From positions 310,001 to 374,000 of the forward strand of contig NZ_MVIH01000002.1 in NCBI RefSeq assembly GCF_002086695.1: 64,000 nt of DNA. Reading direction: 5' to 3'. The notes under the pieces are model-generated. The model did no database searches and had not been told where the DNA came from. It saw only the letters and a list, made by a program, of their open reading frames with translations. A program made the translations under genes and the position numbers. The stretch comes from Mycolicibacterium rhodesiae. Its GTDB lineage: Bacteria; Actinomycetota; Actinomycetes; Mycobacteriales; Mycobacteriaceae. Below are positions 36,340-46,327 of the stretch, piece by piece. Each line of letters opens with the position of its first letter. Position 1 is the stretch's first letter.

Positions 36340-37119
36340 GTGTACCCGGAGGAACGTCAGCAGGCGATCGCGGACCGAGTGCTGTCCCAGGGACGAGTGT
36401 CGGTCGCAGAACTCGCCCAGGCCTACGACGTCACCACCGAGACCGTCCGCCGAGATCTCGCTGCGCTCGACCGGGCCGGTGTGCTGCGACGCGTACACGG
36501 CGGCGCGGTCCCGGTGCGCGCACTACACGTGGTGGAGCCCGGGGTCGACGAACGGGAGACCACCCGTGCCGACCACAAGGAGGCCATCGCCAGGGCCGCC
36601 GCCGATTTCCTCCCGCTGTCGGGCGCCACCGTGTTGTTCGACGCCGGCACCACCACCGCACGGGTCGCGGCAATGCTGCCTGCCGACCGAGAACTGGTGG
36701 TGGTGACCAATTCGGTGCCGATCGCCGCGCGGCTGGCCGGAATGCCGTCGGTAAATCTGCAGCTGTTGGGCGGGCGGGTCCGCGGCCTGACCCAGGCCGC
36801 CGTCGGGGAACCGGTTCTGCGCACCCTCGACACGCTCCGGGTGGACATCGCGTTCATCGGCGCCAACGGGGTCACCGTGCGGCACGGCCTGTCCACCCCC
36901 GACAGCGAGGAAGCCGCGGTCAAACGCGCGATGGTGCGCTGCGCCAACTACGTCGTGGTGCTGGCCGATTCCTCGAAGATCGGCCGGGAGGAGTTCGTCA
37001 GCTTCGCCTCGATCGACCACGTCGACGCGCTCATCACCGACCCGGAGATCACCGCCGCCGACCGGGCCGCATTGACCGAGCAGGGCGTCGAAGTCGTCCT
37101 GGCAGGAGGGGAATCATGA
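36340..37119 (+). CDS. fruR: DeoR-family regulator of the fructose PTS (FruR)
   Basis: 259 residues from GTG 36340, preceded by CGGAGAATC. DeoR-type helix-turn-helix (VAELAQAYDVTTETVRRDLAALDRAGVLRRVHGGAV), then a sugar-isomerase-like effector domain (LFDAGTTTARVAAML, ADSSKIGREEFV). Likely represses ptsI and fruRKA-ptsH until a fructose phosphate accumulates. Its stop overlaps the fruK ATG. Confidence 0.92.
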   Translation: MYPEERQQAIADRVLSQGRVSVAELAQAYDVTTETVRRDLAALDRAGVLRRVHGGAVPVRALHVVEPGVDERETTRADHKEAIARAAADFLPLSGATVLFDAGTTTARVAAMLPADRELVVVTNSVPIAARLAGMPSVNLQLLGGRVRGLTQAAVGEPVLRTLDTLRVDIAFIGANGVTVRHGLSTPDSEEAAVKRAMVRCANYVVVLADSSKIGREEFVSFASIDHVDALITDPEITAADRAALTEQGVEVVLAGGES

Positions 37120-38093
37120 TCGTCACCGTCACGCCCAACCCGAGCATCGACCGGACGGTGACGCTGCCGACGACCCTGGTCCGCGGCGCCGTGCACCGGG
37201 TGCAATCGGTGACCACGGAACCGGGCGGTAAGGGCGTCAATGTCGCGCGGGCACTGACACTGGCCGGGCTCGACACCCTCGCCGTGCTGCCCGCCGCCCG
37301 CCACGATCCGCTTGTCACGGCGCTGCTGTCGTGCGCTGTGCCGTTCTACGCGGTGCCGATCGACGGCGCGGTCCGCACCAACCTCGCGATCACCGAATCA
37401 GACGGCACCACAACCAAAATCAACGAACCCGGCGCGGTGATCGACGAGATCACGCTCGCCGCGTTGACCCAGGCGATCCTCGATCACGCCGCCGAGGCGC
37501 GATGGGTGGTGCTGTCGGGATCGCTGCCGCCCGGTGTCCCCGACGGCTGGTACGCCGACGTGGTGGCTCAATTGCAGCCCTACGACTGCAAGGTGGCAGT
37601 GGACACCTCCGACGCGCCGCTGGCCGCACTGGCCGCCGGCTTCGGCACCGCCGCCCCCGACGTGATCAAGCCGAACTCCGAAGAGCTTGCCAGTCTGACC
37701 GGTGTCGACGCGCAGGCTCTGGAAGATGCTCTGGCCCATGGTGATCCGGACCCGGTGGTTGCCGCCGCTCAGTTGCTGATCGACCGCGGCGCCAAGACCG
37801 TGCTCGCCACGTTGGGCGCCGCGGGCGCGCTGCTGGTGAACGACACCGGCAGCTGGCTGGCCACGCCGCCGCCGATCACACCACGGAGCACCGTCGGCGC
37901 CGGCGACTCGTCCCTGGCGGGTTACATCCGCGCCGACGTCGGTGGTGCCGAGGCACCGGGGCGGCTGCAGATGGCCGTCGCCTACGGCAGCGCCGCTGCG
38001 GCGCTTCCCGGTTCGGCGCTGCCGTCACCGGCCCAGATCGATCTCGACGAGGTGGCGGTCACCTCGATATCGCCCTACCCCGCGCATCCCTAG
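37116..38093 (+). CDS. fruK: 1-phosphofructokinase FruK
   Basis: 325 residues. PfkB/ribokinase-type kinase: MIVTVTPNPSIDRTV start, GGKGVNVARAL substrate motif, and ATP/catalytic motif STVGAGDSSLAGYI with the catalytic Asp in GAGDS. Converts fructose 1-phosphate made by FruA to fructose 1,6-bisphosphate. Overlaps fruR by 4 nt. Confidence 0.95.
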   Translation: MIVTVTPNPSIDRTVTLPTTLVRGAVHRVQSVTTEPGGKGVNVARALTLAGLDTLAVLPAARHDPLVTALLSCAVPFYAVPIDGAVRTNLAITESDGTTTKINEPGAVIDEITLAALTQAILDHAAEARWVVLSGSLPPGVPDGWYADVVAQLQPYDCKVAVDTSDAPLAALAAGFGTAAPDVIKPNSEELASLTGVDAQALEDALAHGDPDPVVAAAQLLIDRGAKTVLATLGAAGALLVNDTGSWLATPPPITPRSTVGAGDSSLAGYIRADVGGAEAPGRLQMAVAYGSAAAALPGSALPSPAQIDLDEVAVTSISPYPAHP

Positions 38094-38109
38094 ACCCCGA
38101 AAGGCCACC

Positions 38110-40104
38110 ATGACGAACTCCACGATCATCAGCACCGAGTTGGTGCTGCTCGACGTCGACGCCGGCTCGGACAAGGAGTCGGTGATCGGGCGGCTCGCCA
38201 CCCGGCTGGCCGAAAGTGGCCGTGTCAATGACGGTGCGGCACTTCAGGCCGCGGCCATGGCGCGTGAGGCGCAGTCGGCCACCGGACTTCCCGGCGGTAT
38301 CGCGATCCCGCACTGCCGATCGGCCGCGGTGTCCACGCCGTCGATCGGATTCGCCAGGCTGGCACCGAAAGTCGACTTCGGCGCACCCGACGGTCCGGCG
38401 GATCTGGTGTTTCTGATCGCCGCGCCGGACGGTGCCGGGGCCGAGCACATGAAGCTGTTGTCCAGCCTGGCTCGTGCGCTGGTGCGCCCCGAGTTCGTGC
38501 AGTCGTTGCGCGAGGCCAAGTCAGCTGACGATGTGGTGGGCCTGGTCGACGGTGTGGTCAACCCCGACGGCGCCACGCCTGCGGCCGCACCGGCCGCTAC
38601 CGCGCCTGCTACACAGTCGAAGTCGATCATCGCCATCACCGCATGCCCGACCGGAATCGCCCACACCTACATGGCCGCCGATGCGCTCAAGCTGGCCGCC
38701 GAACGCGCTGGGGTGAACCTGACGGTGGAGACCCAGGGCTCCTCGGGCAGCACCCCGGTGAGTGCGCAGACCATCAGCAGCGCCGATGCCGTCATCTTCG
38801 CCACCGACGTCGGCGTCAAGGACCGGCAGCGGTTCGCCGGAAAACCGGTGATCGCCTCCGGCGTCAAACGGGCCATCAACGAACCCGACACCATGATCGC
38901 GGAAGCTGTTGCTGCCGCGGACAATCCGAAGGCCGCTCGAGTCGAGGGCAGCGCGGCAACCGCCGACAGCGATGCACCTGCCGGCGGGGTCGGATGGGGC
39001 ACCCGGATCCGGCAGATCCTGCTGACCGGCGTCAGCTACATGATCCCGTTCGTCGCCGCCGGCGGTCTGCTGATCGCGCTGGGCTTCCTGTTCGCCGGCT
39101 ACGACATCGCCAACACCCCGGACGGGGCGACCAAGTCGCTGGGTAATCTGATCGCCACCACCAACTCGCTGACCAACCTGCCCAGCGGGGGTTTCACGCA
39201 GTACCTCGGTGCGGTGTTGTTCACCCTCGGCGGGCTGGCGTTCAGCTTTCTGGTCCCCGCATTGGCCGGCTACATTTCGTTCGCCATCGCCGATCGTCCC
39301 GGTATCGCACCGGGATTCACCGCAGGCGCAGTCGCGGTGTTCGTCGGCGGCGGCTTCATCGGCGGTATCGTCGGCGGTCTGATCGCAGGCTTCGCGGCAC
39401 TGTGGATCAGCAAGGCGAACGTGCCGCAGTGGGCCCGCGGATTGATGCCGGTGGTGATCATCCCGTTGGGTGCGTCCCTGGTGGTCGGCCTGTTGATGTT
39501 CCTGCTGCTGGGCCGCCCACTGGCCGCGATCACCTCGGGGCTGACCAATTGGCTCAACGGCCTCACCGGCGCCTCGGTGATTCTGCTCGGCGTGATCCTC
39601 GGCCTGATGATGTGCTTCGACCTCGGCGGCCCGGTCAACAAGGCGGCGTACGCCTTCGCGACCGCCGGGCTCAACGTCGCCGATCCGGCCTCGCTGCGGA
39701 TCATGGCCGCGGTGATGGCCGCCGGTATGGTGCCCCCGCTGGCGATGGCGCTGGCCACCACCATCCGGCCCGGCCTGTTCAGTGAGCCGGAGCGTGAGAA
39801 CGGCCGTGCCGCTTGGCTGTTGGGCGCCTCGTTCATCTCCGAGGGCGCCATCCCGTTCGCGGCTGCCGATCCACTGCGGGTCATCCCGTCGATGATGGCC
39901 GGCGGTGCCGTCACCGGTGCGCTGATCATGGCCTTCGATGTGACACTGAAGGCACCTCACGGCGGCATCTTCGTGTTCTTCGCGATCGGCAACCTGGTCT
40001 GGTTCCTGGTGGCGCTGGCCGCGGGCACCGCCGTCGGCGGGTTCGCCGTCGTCGCCGCCAAGCAGTTCGTCCGTAAGACGGCCACCACTCCGGTGACCGC
40101 CTAG
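38110..40104 (+). CDS. fruA: PTS fructose transporter, fused EIIABC (FruA)
   Basis: 664 residues from ATG 38110. EIIA domain (about 5-150) with phospho-His in GLPGGIAIPHCRS; an Ala/Pro linker; EIIB (about 170-275) with phospho-Cys in AITACPTGIAHTYMAADAL; EIIC (about 300-655) with many membrane spans, GGPVNKAAYAFA and ISEGAIPFAAADPLRVIPS. Imports fructose as fructose 1-phosphate. A/B/C order in one polypeptide is the usual actinobacterial form. Confidence 0.96.
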   Translation: MTNSTIISTELVLLDVDAGSDKESVIGRLATRLAESGRVNDGAALQAAAMAREAQSATGLPGGIAIPHCRSAAVSTPSIGFARLAPKVDFGAPDGPADLVFLIAAPDGAGAEHMKLLSSLARALVRPEFVQSLREAKSADDVVGLVDGVVNPDGATPAAAPAATAPATQSKSIIAITACPTGIAHTYMAADALKLAAERAGVNLTVETQGSSGSTPVSAQTISSADAVIFATDVGVKDRQRFAGKPVIASGVKRAINEPDTMIAEAVAAADNPKAARVEGSAATADSDAPAGGVGWGTRIRQILLTGVSYMIPFVAAGGLLIALGFLFAGYDIANTPDGATKSLGNLIATTNSLTNLPSGGFTQYLGAVLFTLGGLAFSFLVPALAGYISFAIADRPGIAPGFTAGAVAVFVGGGFIGGIVGGLIAGFAALWISKANVPQWARGLMPVVIIPLGASLVVGLLMFLLLGRPLAAITSGLTNWLNGLTGASVILLGVILGLMMCFDLGGPVNKAAYAFATAGLNVADPASLRIMAAVMAAGMVPPLAMALATTIRPGLFSEPERENGRAAWLLGASFISEGAIPFAAADPLRVIPSMMAGGAVTGALIMAFDVTLKAPHGGIFVFFAIGNLVWFLVALAAGTAVGGFAVVAAKQFVRKTATTPVTA

Positions 40105-40139
40105 TCAACGCAGTTCGAGAAACGAAACAAAGGAGTCTC

Positions 40140-40397
40140 ATGCACACCAAGACCGTCATCGTCGGCTCGGCGATCGGATTGCACGCCCGCCCCGCCGCGA
40201 TCATTTCGGAAGCTGCTGTCAACGCCGGGGTTCCGGTGACGTTGGCGGTGGACGGCGGCGAGCCGGTGGACGCCGGTTCGGCACTGATGATCATGACCCT
40301 GGGCGCGGGTAACGGCGCCCAGGTGACCGTCGCCTCCGAGGACGAGGCAGCCTGCAAGGCGATCGCCGAGCTGGTGCAGCAAGACCTCGACGCCTGA
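40140..40397 (+). CDS. ptsH: Phosphocarrier protein HPr
   Basis: 85 residues. The active-site His is in GSAIGLHARPAAI, and the Ser region DAGSALMIMTLGAG corresponds to the regulatory-serine loop. Carries phosphate from Enzyme I to FruA. GGAG lies a few nt before the ATG. Last gene of the fructose operon. Confidence 0.95.
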   Translation: MHTKTVIVGSAIGLHARPAAIISEAAVNAGVPVTLAVDGGEPVDAGSALMIMTLGAGNGAQVTVASEDEAACKAIAELVQQDLDA

Positions 40398-40472
40398 TTC
40401 TGCTGCTGTCAGACAAGGCCTTGGCAGGATCTGACCAAATCCGGCGCCGACTGCGGCGGCACCCCGGGATGA

Positions 40473-41357
40473 TCAGGTTGTCCGGGCCGCGGCGGGGGGC
40501 CGGGCCAGCATGCTGTGCAGAGGACACGCGTCAATGTGGTTGCACGCGAACATGAATGCGGGCACAAGACCTGTCAGCGCAACGCCGACGTAGCCGACGA
40601 TCGGATCGAGTTGTTCGCCGAGGATGACCGAGGCCATGATCAGGACGAACCACCCGAATGCCTTGCGGAGTACCTCGGGGTTGACCCTGGCGGCGAACCT
40701 CGATCCGATCAATGCGCCGACCACAGCCGCGGCGGTCACCATCAGCGCCGTAGCCCAGTCGATCTGCACAACCGACAGGTAGCCCGCGAAGCCCGCGAAC
40801 GAGTTCATCGCGATGACCGCCAGCGACGTCCCCACGGCGGCCGGCATCGCCAGCCCGCCCAGCAGCACGAGGGCGGGAACCACCAGGAATCCGCCACCGG
40901 CACCGACGGTTCCCGTGACCAGACCCAGCGCGAGACCCAGGGCAGCGGTCTTGGCGAGCAGCGCTGCGCCGGTGGGCGCTGTACCGGTCGGAGTTCTGCG
41001 CCCGCGCAGCATCGCGATCGCGGTGACCACCATGATCACCGCGAACGCCACGAGCAGCGCGTCGCCGGGGATGAATCGAGTCAGCTGGCCGCCGCTGTAT
41101 GCGCCCACCATGGACGTGGTGCCGAACAGCAGGGCGGTCCGCCACTGCACCCGCCCGGCGCGGGCGTGTGAGATCGCACCCACGGCACTGGTCACGCCGA
41201 CCACCAGTAGTGACGTCGCGATCGCATGTTTGGCGTCCATGCCGGCCACATAGGCCAGCAGCGGCACCGTGAGGATCGAGCCGCCACCTCCGAGTAGGCC
41301 CAAAGAGATGCCGACCGCAATCGCCAGCGCCACCGTCAACGCCACCATCGCATTCAC
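40473..41357 (-). CDS. TSUP/TauE-SafE-family anion transporter
   Basis: 294 residues from GTG 41357 (MNAMVALTVALAIAVG), preceded by GGAAGG; ATG 41375 lies inside an operator dyad and is less likely. About eight to nine membrane spans in two repeats, each with a Gly-rich motif (GLLGGGGSILTVPLLAYVAGMDAKHAIATSL and GTVGAGGGFLVVPALVLLGGLAMPAAVGTSL), the TauE signature. Likely exports sulfite, thiosulfate or a related sulfur anion. Carries a C-terminal HIDACPLHSM segment with a Cys. Controlled by twin dyads upstream. Confidence 0.88.
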   Translation of the reverse strand: MNAMVALTVALAIAVGISLGLLGGGGSILTVPLLAYVAGMDAKHAIATSLLVVGVTSAVGAISHARAGRVQWRTALLFGTTSMVGAYSGGQLTRFIPGDALLVAFAVIMVVTAIAMLRGRRTPTGTAPTGAALLAKTAALGLALGLVTGTVGAGGGFLVVPALVLLGGLAMPAAVGTSLAVIAMNSFAGFAGYLSVVQIDWATALMVTAAAVVGALIGSRFAARVNPEVLRKAFGWFVLIMASVILGEQLDPIVGYVGVALTGLVPAFMFACNHIDACPLHSMLARPPAAARTT

Positions 41358-41373
41358 CGGCCCTTCCAAACCC

Positions 41374-41389
41374 ATACCGTGGGGGGTAT
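41374..41389. promoter_or_regulatory. Operator dyad ATACC-N6-GGTAT, proximal copy
   Basis: ATACC (41374-41378) and GGTAT (41385-41389) flank a G-rich 6-nt centre just before the TSUP gene. Its identically spaced twin is 33 bp upstream. The shape resembles CsoR/CstR-family operators. Confidence 0.6.
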
Positions 41390-41406
41390 CTACCGATCAA
41401 CGGTAT

Positions 41407-41422
41407 ATACCCCGGGTGGTAT
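41407..41422. promoter_or_regulatory. Operator dyad ATACC-N6-GGTAT, distal copy
   Basis: ATACC (41407-41411), CCGGGT, GGTAT (41418-41422). Same arms and spacer as the copy at 41374, three helical turns away, consistent with two tetramers or dimers on one DNA face. Confidence 0.6.
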
Positions 41423-41469
41423 GCGCAAGAGGGCTACGTCACATGAATGGAGGTCGCTCGGCAGCCCGT

Positions 41470-43245
41470 TTACGGGTGCAGCCTGGCCAGCACCGCTTCA
41501 TAGGTGACCCATCCGACAAGGCAGCTCCGGTCTGGATTCAGCACCGGCAGACCACTGCCTCCCCGGCCCTTGAGCGCGTCGAGGATACGGCGGACATCGG
41601 CGTCAGATGCGATGGCGGCAACCGGCTTGACCAAGTCCGACACCGTGCTCGGGACGTCTACTTCATCAAGCGCCTCGGCCACATCCTGGGCCGTGACGCA
41701 CCCGGCGTACTGCCCGTCCTTGGTCACCACCGGCAACATGCCGAACGTCGTCTGCGCCAGTGCCCTGGCGGCGGCGGTCATCGAACTGTCCACCGACAGG
41801 GGCTCTGGCGCAGGCACAGCGAGATCGGCAGCACGCAGGTCGGGCAATTCGACCGGCGGCTTGTCGAGGTCAACCCCCCGACGCCACAGCTTGGCCGTAT
41901 AGATGGTGTCTTTCGACAGCAGATGCGCAGTACCGGCAGCCATCACCACAGCTGCCATCAACGGCAGGATGATCGAGTACTCGCCGGTGAGTTCGAACAG
42001 GATCACCACCGCGGTGATCGGCGCTCGTGTCGCACCGGCCAGCGCCGCGCCCATCCCGATCAACCCGTATGCCCCCGCGGTTTCGGTGATCGTGGGAAAC
42101 AGGCCATGGGCTACGGTGCCGAACGCGGTTCCCGCCATGGCGCCGACGAACAACGTCGGCGCGAAAACTCCGCCGGAGCCGCCGATCCCGATAGTGAGGC
42201 TGGTGGCAAACATCTTGCCCACCATGAGAAGCAACAACATGCCAATCACGTACCGACCCTCGACTGCGTTCTCCAGGACCGGATAGCCGACACCGTACAT
42301 CTGGGGCAGAGCCAGCAGGACGCCGCCGAGGAGCAACCCACCAACCGCGGGTCTGGCCCATTCCGGCCCACGCCACAGCCAGTCGCACAGGTCTTCCACC
42401 CGGTAGAGGATCTTCGAGAAGGCAACCCCGACCACGCCTACCGCCACGCCGAGCACCGCATAGAGGAAGTACTCGGCCACGTTGTGCACGGCGAACGACG
42501 GCAGCGAGAGAAACGGCTGGTTGCCCAGCATTGCCCGCCCCACGACGTCAGCGGTGACACTCGACAACACGACGGCGCCGAAAGACTGGGCGGCGAAGTC
42601 CCGAAGGATGAGTTCCATGGCGAAGAAGGGGCCGGCCAGCGGGGCGTTGAACGTTGCCGAGATTCCGGCCGCGGCCCCACACGCAACCAGAAGCCGGACC
42701 CGTGGGGTGTCGAGCCGAAGGATTTGCGCAATCGTGGACCCGGCCGCCGAACCGATCTGCACGATCGGCCCTTCCCGTCCGACCGAGCCTCCGCCGCCGA
42801 TGCACAGCGCCGAAGCCAACGCCTTGACCAGGGTGACCTGGGGCGCAATCCGGCCACCCTTATGGCTGACGGCGTACATGACCTCGGGTACACCGTGCCC
42901 CCGAGCCTCCGGCGCGAACTTGTGCACGATGGGTCCGTAGATCGCCCCCGCGATCACCGGTGTCAGCAGGAGGAACCAAACTCCCAGAGCCGGCCAGTGC
43001 GCGCTTGGTATCCGCCCCAGCCCGGAATAGTCGTCGTAACCGGTGAACACCCTGGTGAAAAAAGTGATCAGGTATCGGAAGCCAACGGCGCCCAAACCCG
43101 TCACCGCGCCGACGGCGACCGCAAGGGCCACCAGCGCCGACGGGCTGTCCCGCAGCCAGCCGACGACCAGGTTGCGACTGGCCAACGGGATTCTCCGGGG
43201 CATTCCGAGTCCATCGGGCACTACTGCAGTATGGAATAGTTGCAC
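41470..43245 (-). CDS. ClC-family chloride channel/antiporter with CBS pair
   Basis: 591 residues from GTG 43245, with AGGAAG upstream; ATG 43203 is an alternative. ClC core (about 35-440) with filter motif GHGVP at 116-120, GREGP at 156-160 (E158 is the gating Glu of antiporters) and GIGGSGGVFAPTL; a C-terminal CBS pair (about 475-590; TFGMLPVVTKDGQYAGCV, GSGLPVLNPDRSCLVGWV). The filter Ser of GSGIP is His. Likely a Cl-/H+ exchanger involved in acid or osmotic response, regulated by a nucleotide at the CBS domains. Divergent from a second ClC. Confidence 0.92.
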   Translation of the reverse strand: MQLFHTAVVPDGLGMPRRIPLASRNLVVGWLRDSPSALVALAVAVGAVTGLGAVGFRYLITFFTRVFTGYDDYSGLGRIPSAHWPALGVWFLLLTPVIAGAIYGPIVHKFAPEARGHGVPEVMYAVSHKGGRIAPQVTLVKALASALCIGGGGSVGREGPIVQIGSAAGSTIAQILRLDTPRVRLLVACGAAAGISATFNAPLAGPFFAMELILRDFAAQSFGAVVLSSVTADVVGRAMLGNQPFLSLPSFAVHNVAEYFLYAVLGVAVGVVGVAFSKILYRVEDLCDWLWRGPEWARPAVGGLLLGGVLLALPQMYGVGYPVLENAVEGRYVIGMLLLLMVGKMFATSLTIGIGGSGGVFAPTLFVGAMAGTAFGTVAHGLFPTITETAGAYGLIGMGAALAGATRAPITAVVILFELTGEYSIILPLMAAVVMAAGTAHLLSKDTIYTAKLWRRGVDLDKPPVELPDLRAADLAVPAPEPLSVDSSMTAAARALAQTTFGMLPVVTKDGQYAGCVTAQDVAEALDEVDVPSTVSDLVKPVAAIASDADVRRILDALKGRGGSGLPVLNPDRSCLVGWVTYEAVLARLHP

Positions 43246-43425
43246 ACTGCTTCCTAATCGAGCGTCCGCAGGCGGCCCGCCGATCGCCCCGGGATGGGCC
43301 TGCTCGTCGTGAGCGGTCTCTCGACGACGACGCGGTGTGCTCGATATCTCTTGATCTGCAATATCATTCGGGATCTCGGTCCTGGATTGACATCAGCGAT
43401 CCACCAATCCTGCTAGCCTCACACC

Positions 43426-44874
43426 ATGCCGCGGCCGCGTCAGAATCATGACGTCGAACAGGGCGGCCGGTTGGGCGCTTTCATTCGCAGGTCCGGCTAT
43501 CTGCGAAAATGGCTGATCCTCGGCATCTCCATCGGCATCATCGCCGGACTGGGAGCCGTCACCTTCTATCTCGCGCTCGACTACACCGGCCAATTTTTGC
43601 TCGGCTACGTCGGCGGTTATCAAATCCCCAAGCCGGTCGGCGACGGCGGCCAGCCGGGGTCACCAGGCTTCGTCCGTCCTTGGGCCATACCGCTGGTGAC
43701 CTTCGGCGGCGCGCTGGTCTCGGCGTGGATCGTGGCCAAATTCGCCCCCGAAGCTGAAGGCCACGGGACAGATTCTGCAATCGAGGCGGTTCACAGCGAC
43801 CCCCGGGCGATCAGGGGCCGGACGATCGTGGTCAAGACGATCGCCAGTGCGTTGACGATCGGTTCTGGAGGCTCGGGTGGGCGGGAAGGACCCGCGGCAC
43901 AGATCTCGGCCGGCTTCGGCTCGTTGATGACGCGTTGGCTCAACCTCACCGATGACGATGGACGGATCGCAGTATCGCTGGGCATCGGATCGGGCATCGG
44001 CGCGATCTTCGGGGCGCCGCTCGGGGGCGCGGTACTCGCGGCCTCGATCGTCTATCGCGAAGACTTCGACTACAAGGTGCTGGTCCCCGGATTCATTACC
44101 TCGGCCACTGCGTTCTCCGTGTTCGGATCGATACTGGGATTCGAGCCGCTGTTCGGCTACGTGGCCTCCGATTTCCGATTCCAACAACCGGCGATCCTCA
44201 TCTGGTTCGTCGTTTTGGGCATCGTCGCCGCGGCGTTCGGATATCTGTACGCGCGAATCTTCTATGGCACCGTCTCCGTGACCGCCAAGCTGCCAGGCAA
44301 CAAGGTCATAAAGCCGGCACTCGGCGGTCTCCTCGTCGGTGTCCTCGCACTCGCCATCCCGCAGGTACTTGCCAGCGGATACGGGTGGGCGCAAAAAGCC
44401 TCCGACACAAGCACTCTGCTGTCCATCCCGCTGTGGATAGTCCTGTTGCTTCCGCTCGCCAAGATCGTCGCTACGTCGTTGTCGATCGGCACCGGAGGTT
44501 CCGGAGGCATCTTCGGCCCCGGTGTGGTCATCGGTGCGTTCGTGGGCGCAGCGATCTGGCGGCTGGGGCACGACATCGGGCTGCCGGGCCTGCCCGCCGG
44601 GCCCGGCCTCTTCGTGGTGGTCGGCATGATGGCGTGCTTCGGAAGCGTGGCTCACGCACCACTGGCCGTAATGATCATGGTTGCGGAAATGACCGGTTCC
44701 TTCTCGGTCATCCCGTGCGCACTCGTCGCAGTCGGGATCGCCTACCTTCTGATCTCACGCACGCCGGTATCGATCTACAAGGCACAGCGACTCAATCGAG
44801 ACAGCGCCGGCGCCCAACGGGTGGCCGATTCGGCGCACGAGGTGCCACGCCCGCGCGACGACTTCGCGGGCTAA
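43426..44874 (+). CDS. ClC-family chloride channel/antiporter without CBS
   Basis: 482 residues. Core with GHGTD at 112-116, GREGP at 152-156 (gating Glu E154) and [13 protein letters not shown]. The protein ends about 40 residues after the last helix, so there is no CBS pair. It is a distant paralogue of the neighbour. An extended -10 (TGCTAGCCT, 43411-43419) ends 6 nt before the ATG, suggesting a leaderless mRNA. Possibly M. tuberculosis Rv0143c-like, but which of the two ClC genes corresponds is unclear. Confidence 0.9.
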   Translation: MPRPRQNHDVEQGGRLGAFIRRSGYLRKWLILGISIGIIAGLGAVTFYLALDYTGQFLLGYVGGYQIPKPVGDGGQPGSPGFVRPWAIPLVTFGGALVSAWIVAKFAPEAEGHGTDSAIEAVHSDPRAIRGRTIVVKTIASALTIGSGGSGGREGPAAQISAGFGSLMTRWLNLTDDDGRIAVSLGIGSGIGAIFGAPLGGAVLAASIVYREDFDYKVLVPGFITSATAFSVFGSILGFEPLFGYVASDFRFQQPAILIWFVVLGIVAAAFGYLYARIFYGTVSVTAKLPGNKVIKPALGGLLVGVLALAIPQVLASGYGWAQKASDTSTLLSIPLWIVLLLPLAKIVATSLSIGTGGSGGIFGPGVVIGAFVGAAIWRLGHDIGLPGLPAGPGLFVVVGMMACFGSVAHAPLAVMIMVAEMTGSFSVIPCALVAVGIAYLLISRTPVSIYKAQRLNRDSAGAQRVADSAHEVPRPRDDFAG

Positions 44875-44978
44875 ACAGGTCACCGTCTCAACACGATTCA
44901 GCAAAGTTCGGTGCTTTCGTGGGCGCCGCTCTGCGATCATCAGCGGAGATCGACCCGTCCGACGAGAAGGGTTCCCCA

Positions 44979-45743
44979 GTGAGAGCTCCAACGATGGCGC
45001 ATCGACTGGCCGCAGAATTCATCGGCACATTCCTGTTGGTCTTGGGAGGTTGCGGCGCAGCGGTATTCGCCGCCAACCCTGCCGAGGACAGTTCGGTGGG
45101 GATCGGATTCCTCGGCGTCGCCTTGGCTTTCGGCCTCACCGTGCTCGCCGGCGTCTACGCTTTCGGGACGATCTCGGGTGGCCACTTCAACCCGGCGGTC
45201 ACCTTCGGCGCCGCCGTGGCCCGGCGCGTGGAATGGAAAGCGCTGCCGGCGTACTGGGTGGTACAGGTCGTCGGCGGGCTGGCTGCCGGTGCGGTGATCT
45301 ATTGGATCGCCAAAGGCAGAGAAGGTTTCACCCCGACCGGCCACATGGCCGCCAACGGATTCGGTGCGCACTCACCGTTTCACTACTCGCTGGCGGCCGT
45401 GGTGATCGCCGAGGCTCTTCTGACCTTCCTGTTCTTACTGGTGATCCTGGGTGCCACCGACGATCGCGCGCCAAAAGGCTTCGCCGGCTTGGCGATCGGC
45501 TTGATGCTGACGCTGATCCATCTGATCTCTATCCCGATCTCGAACACGTCGGTGAACCCGGCCCGTTCGATGGGTGTCGCATTCTTCAACGGAGACGGTG
45601 CACCCGCGCAACTGTGGGTGTTCTGGCTGGCACCGCTCGCCGGCGCGGCCGTGGCGGGTGCTCTTTACCCACTGCTGTTCGGCCGCGCCGAGGAGCTAGC
45701 GGACCGTCCGGTCCGTGACGACGCGCTGGACTCGAAAGGCTAG
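44979..45743 (+). CDS. Aquaporin (MIP family, AqpZ-like)
   Basis: 254 residues from GTG 44979, preceded by GAGAAGGG; ATG 44994 is the alternative. Six membrane spans and both half-helices with NPA boxes: HFNPAVTFG and SVNPARSMG, the second followed by Arg of the selectivity filter. AqpZ-type proteins pass water, some also small neutral solutes. It lies 105 nt downstream of the ClC gene, suggesting joint osmoregulation. Stop overlaps convergent dps. Confidence 0.93.
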   Translation: MRAPTMAHRLAAEFIGTFLLVLGGCGAAVFAANPAEDSSVGIGFLGVALAFGLTVLAGVYAFGTISGGHFNPAVTFGAAVARRVEWKALPAYWVVQVVGGLAAGAVIYWIAKGREGFTPTGHMAANGFGAHSPFHYSLAAVVIAEALLTFLFLLVILGATDDRAPKGFAGLAIGLMLTLIHLISIPISNTSVNPARSMGVAFFNGDGAPAQLWVFWLAPLAGAAVAGALYPLLFGRAEELADRPVRDDALDSKG

Positions 45744-46291
45744 CTCTTCGACTTCGCCGCCTTGGCTGCGCCCTTCTCCGTCGACTTGCCCTCGTGTGCC
45801 AAAGTCCCACCGGCGTTTTCGAGATGGGCACGCACGAACCACTGGAACTTCTCCAGCTCGGCGGCGTGGCCGATGAGGATGTCCTGGGTCACCGGGTCGA
45901 GTTCCTCGGTCGCCTCGATGTTGTTGCGCAGGTCCTCGATGATGCCGTCGTACACCAGATCGACTGCGGCGAGATGGGCCTGCACCGTGTCGCGGCCGAC
46001 GCTGTAGTCGTCCCACGTGCGGTCCTTGAGGATCGCACCCGGGGTGCCCTGGGGCGACGCGCCCAGCGTGGCGATCCGTTCGGCAACCTCATCGGCGTAG
46101 CCGCGGACCAGGTCGACCTGCGGGTCGATCATTTCGTGCACGCCGATGAAGTTGGGGCCGACCACATTCCAGTGCACGTGCTTCAAAGTTAGGTGCAGGT
46201 CGTTGTAGGTGCTCAACTGCTTCTGCAGGAGATCGGTCACCTTACGGGCCTTAGCTTCGGTCAATCCGGGAACAGTGAATTTCGCAGCCAT
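45740..46291 (-). CDS. dps: Dps ferritin-like DNA-protection protein
   Basis: 183 residues from ATG 46291, the same length as M. smegmatis Dps1. [20 protein letters not shown] and [10 protein letters not shown] carry the inter-subunit ferroxidase ligands (H40, H52, D67, E71 by family pattern). The Lys/Ser-rich tail ([16 protein letters not shown]) fits the DNA-binding C-terminus of the mycobacterial protein. Stores iron using peroxide and coats DNA in starvation. A SigF-type promoter lies at 46328-46353. Confidence 0.96.
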   Translation of the reverse strand: MAAKFTVPGLTEAKARKVTDLLQKQLSTYNDLHLTLKHVHWNVVGPNFIGVHEMIDPQVDLVRGYADEVAERIATLGASPQGTPGAILKDRTWDDYSVGRDTVQAHLAAVDLVYDGIIEDLRNNIEATEELDPVTQDILIGHAAELEKFQWFVRAHLENAGGTLAHEGKSTEKGAAKAAKSKS

Positions 46292-46327
46292 TGATCGCTC
46301 CTTCCGCGTTTCAATCTCGACCGCCAC

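Noticed and set aside
40398..40472. Possible terminator between ptsH and the TSUP gene
   Set aside because: Only weak, broken complementarity; no convincing stem.
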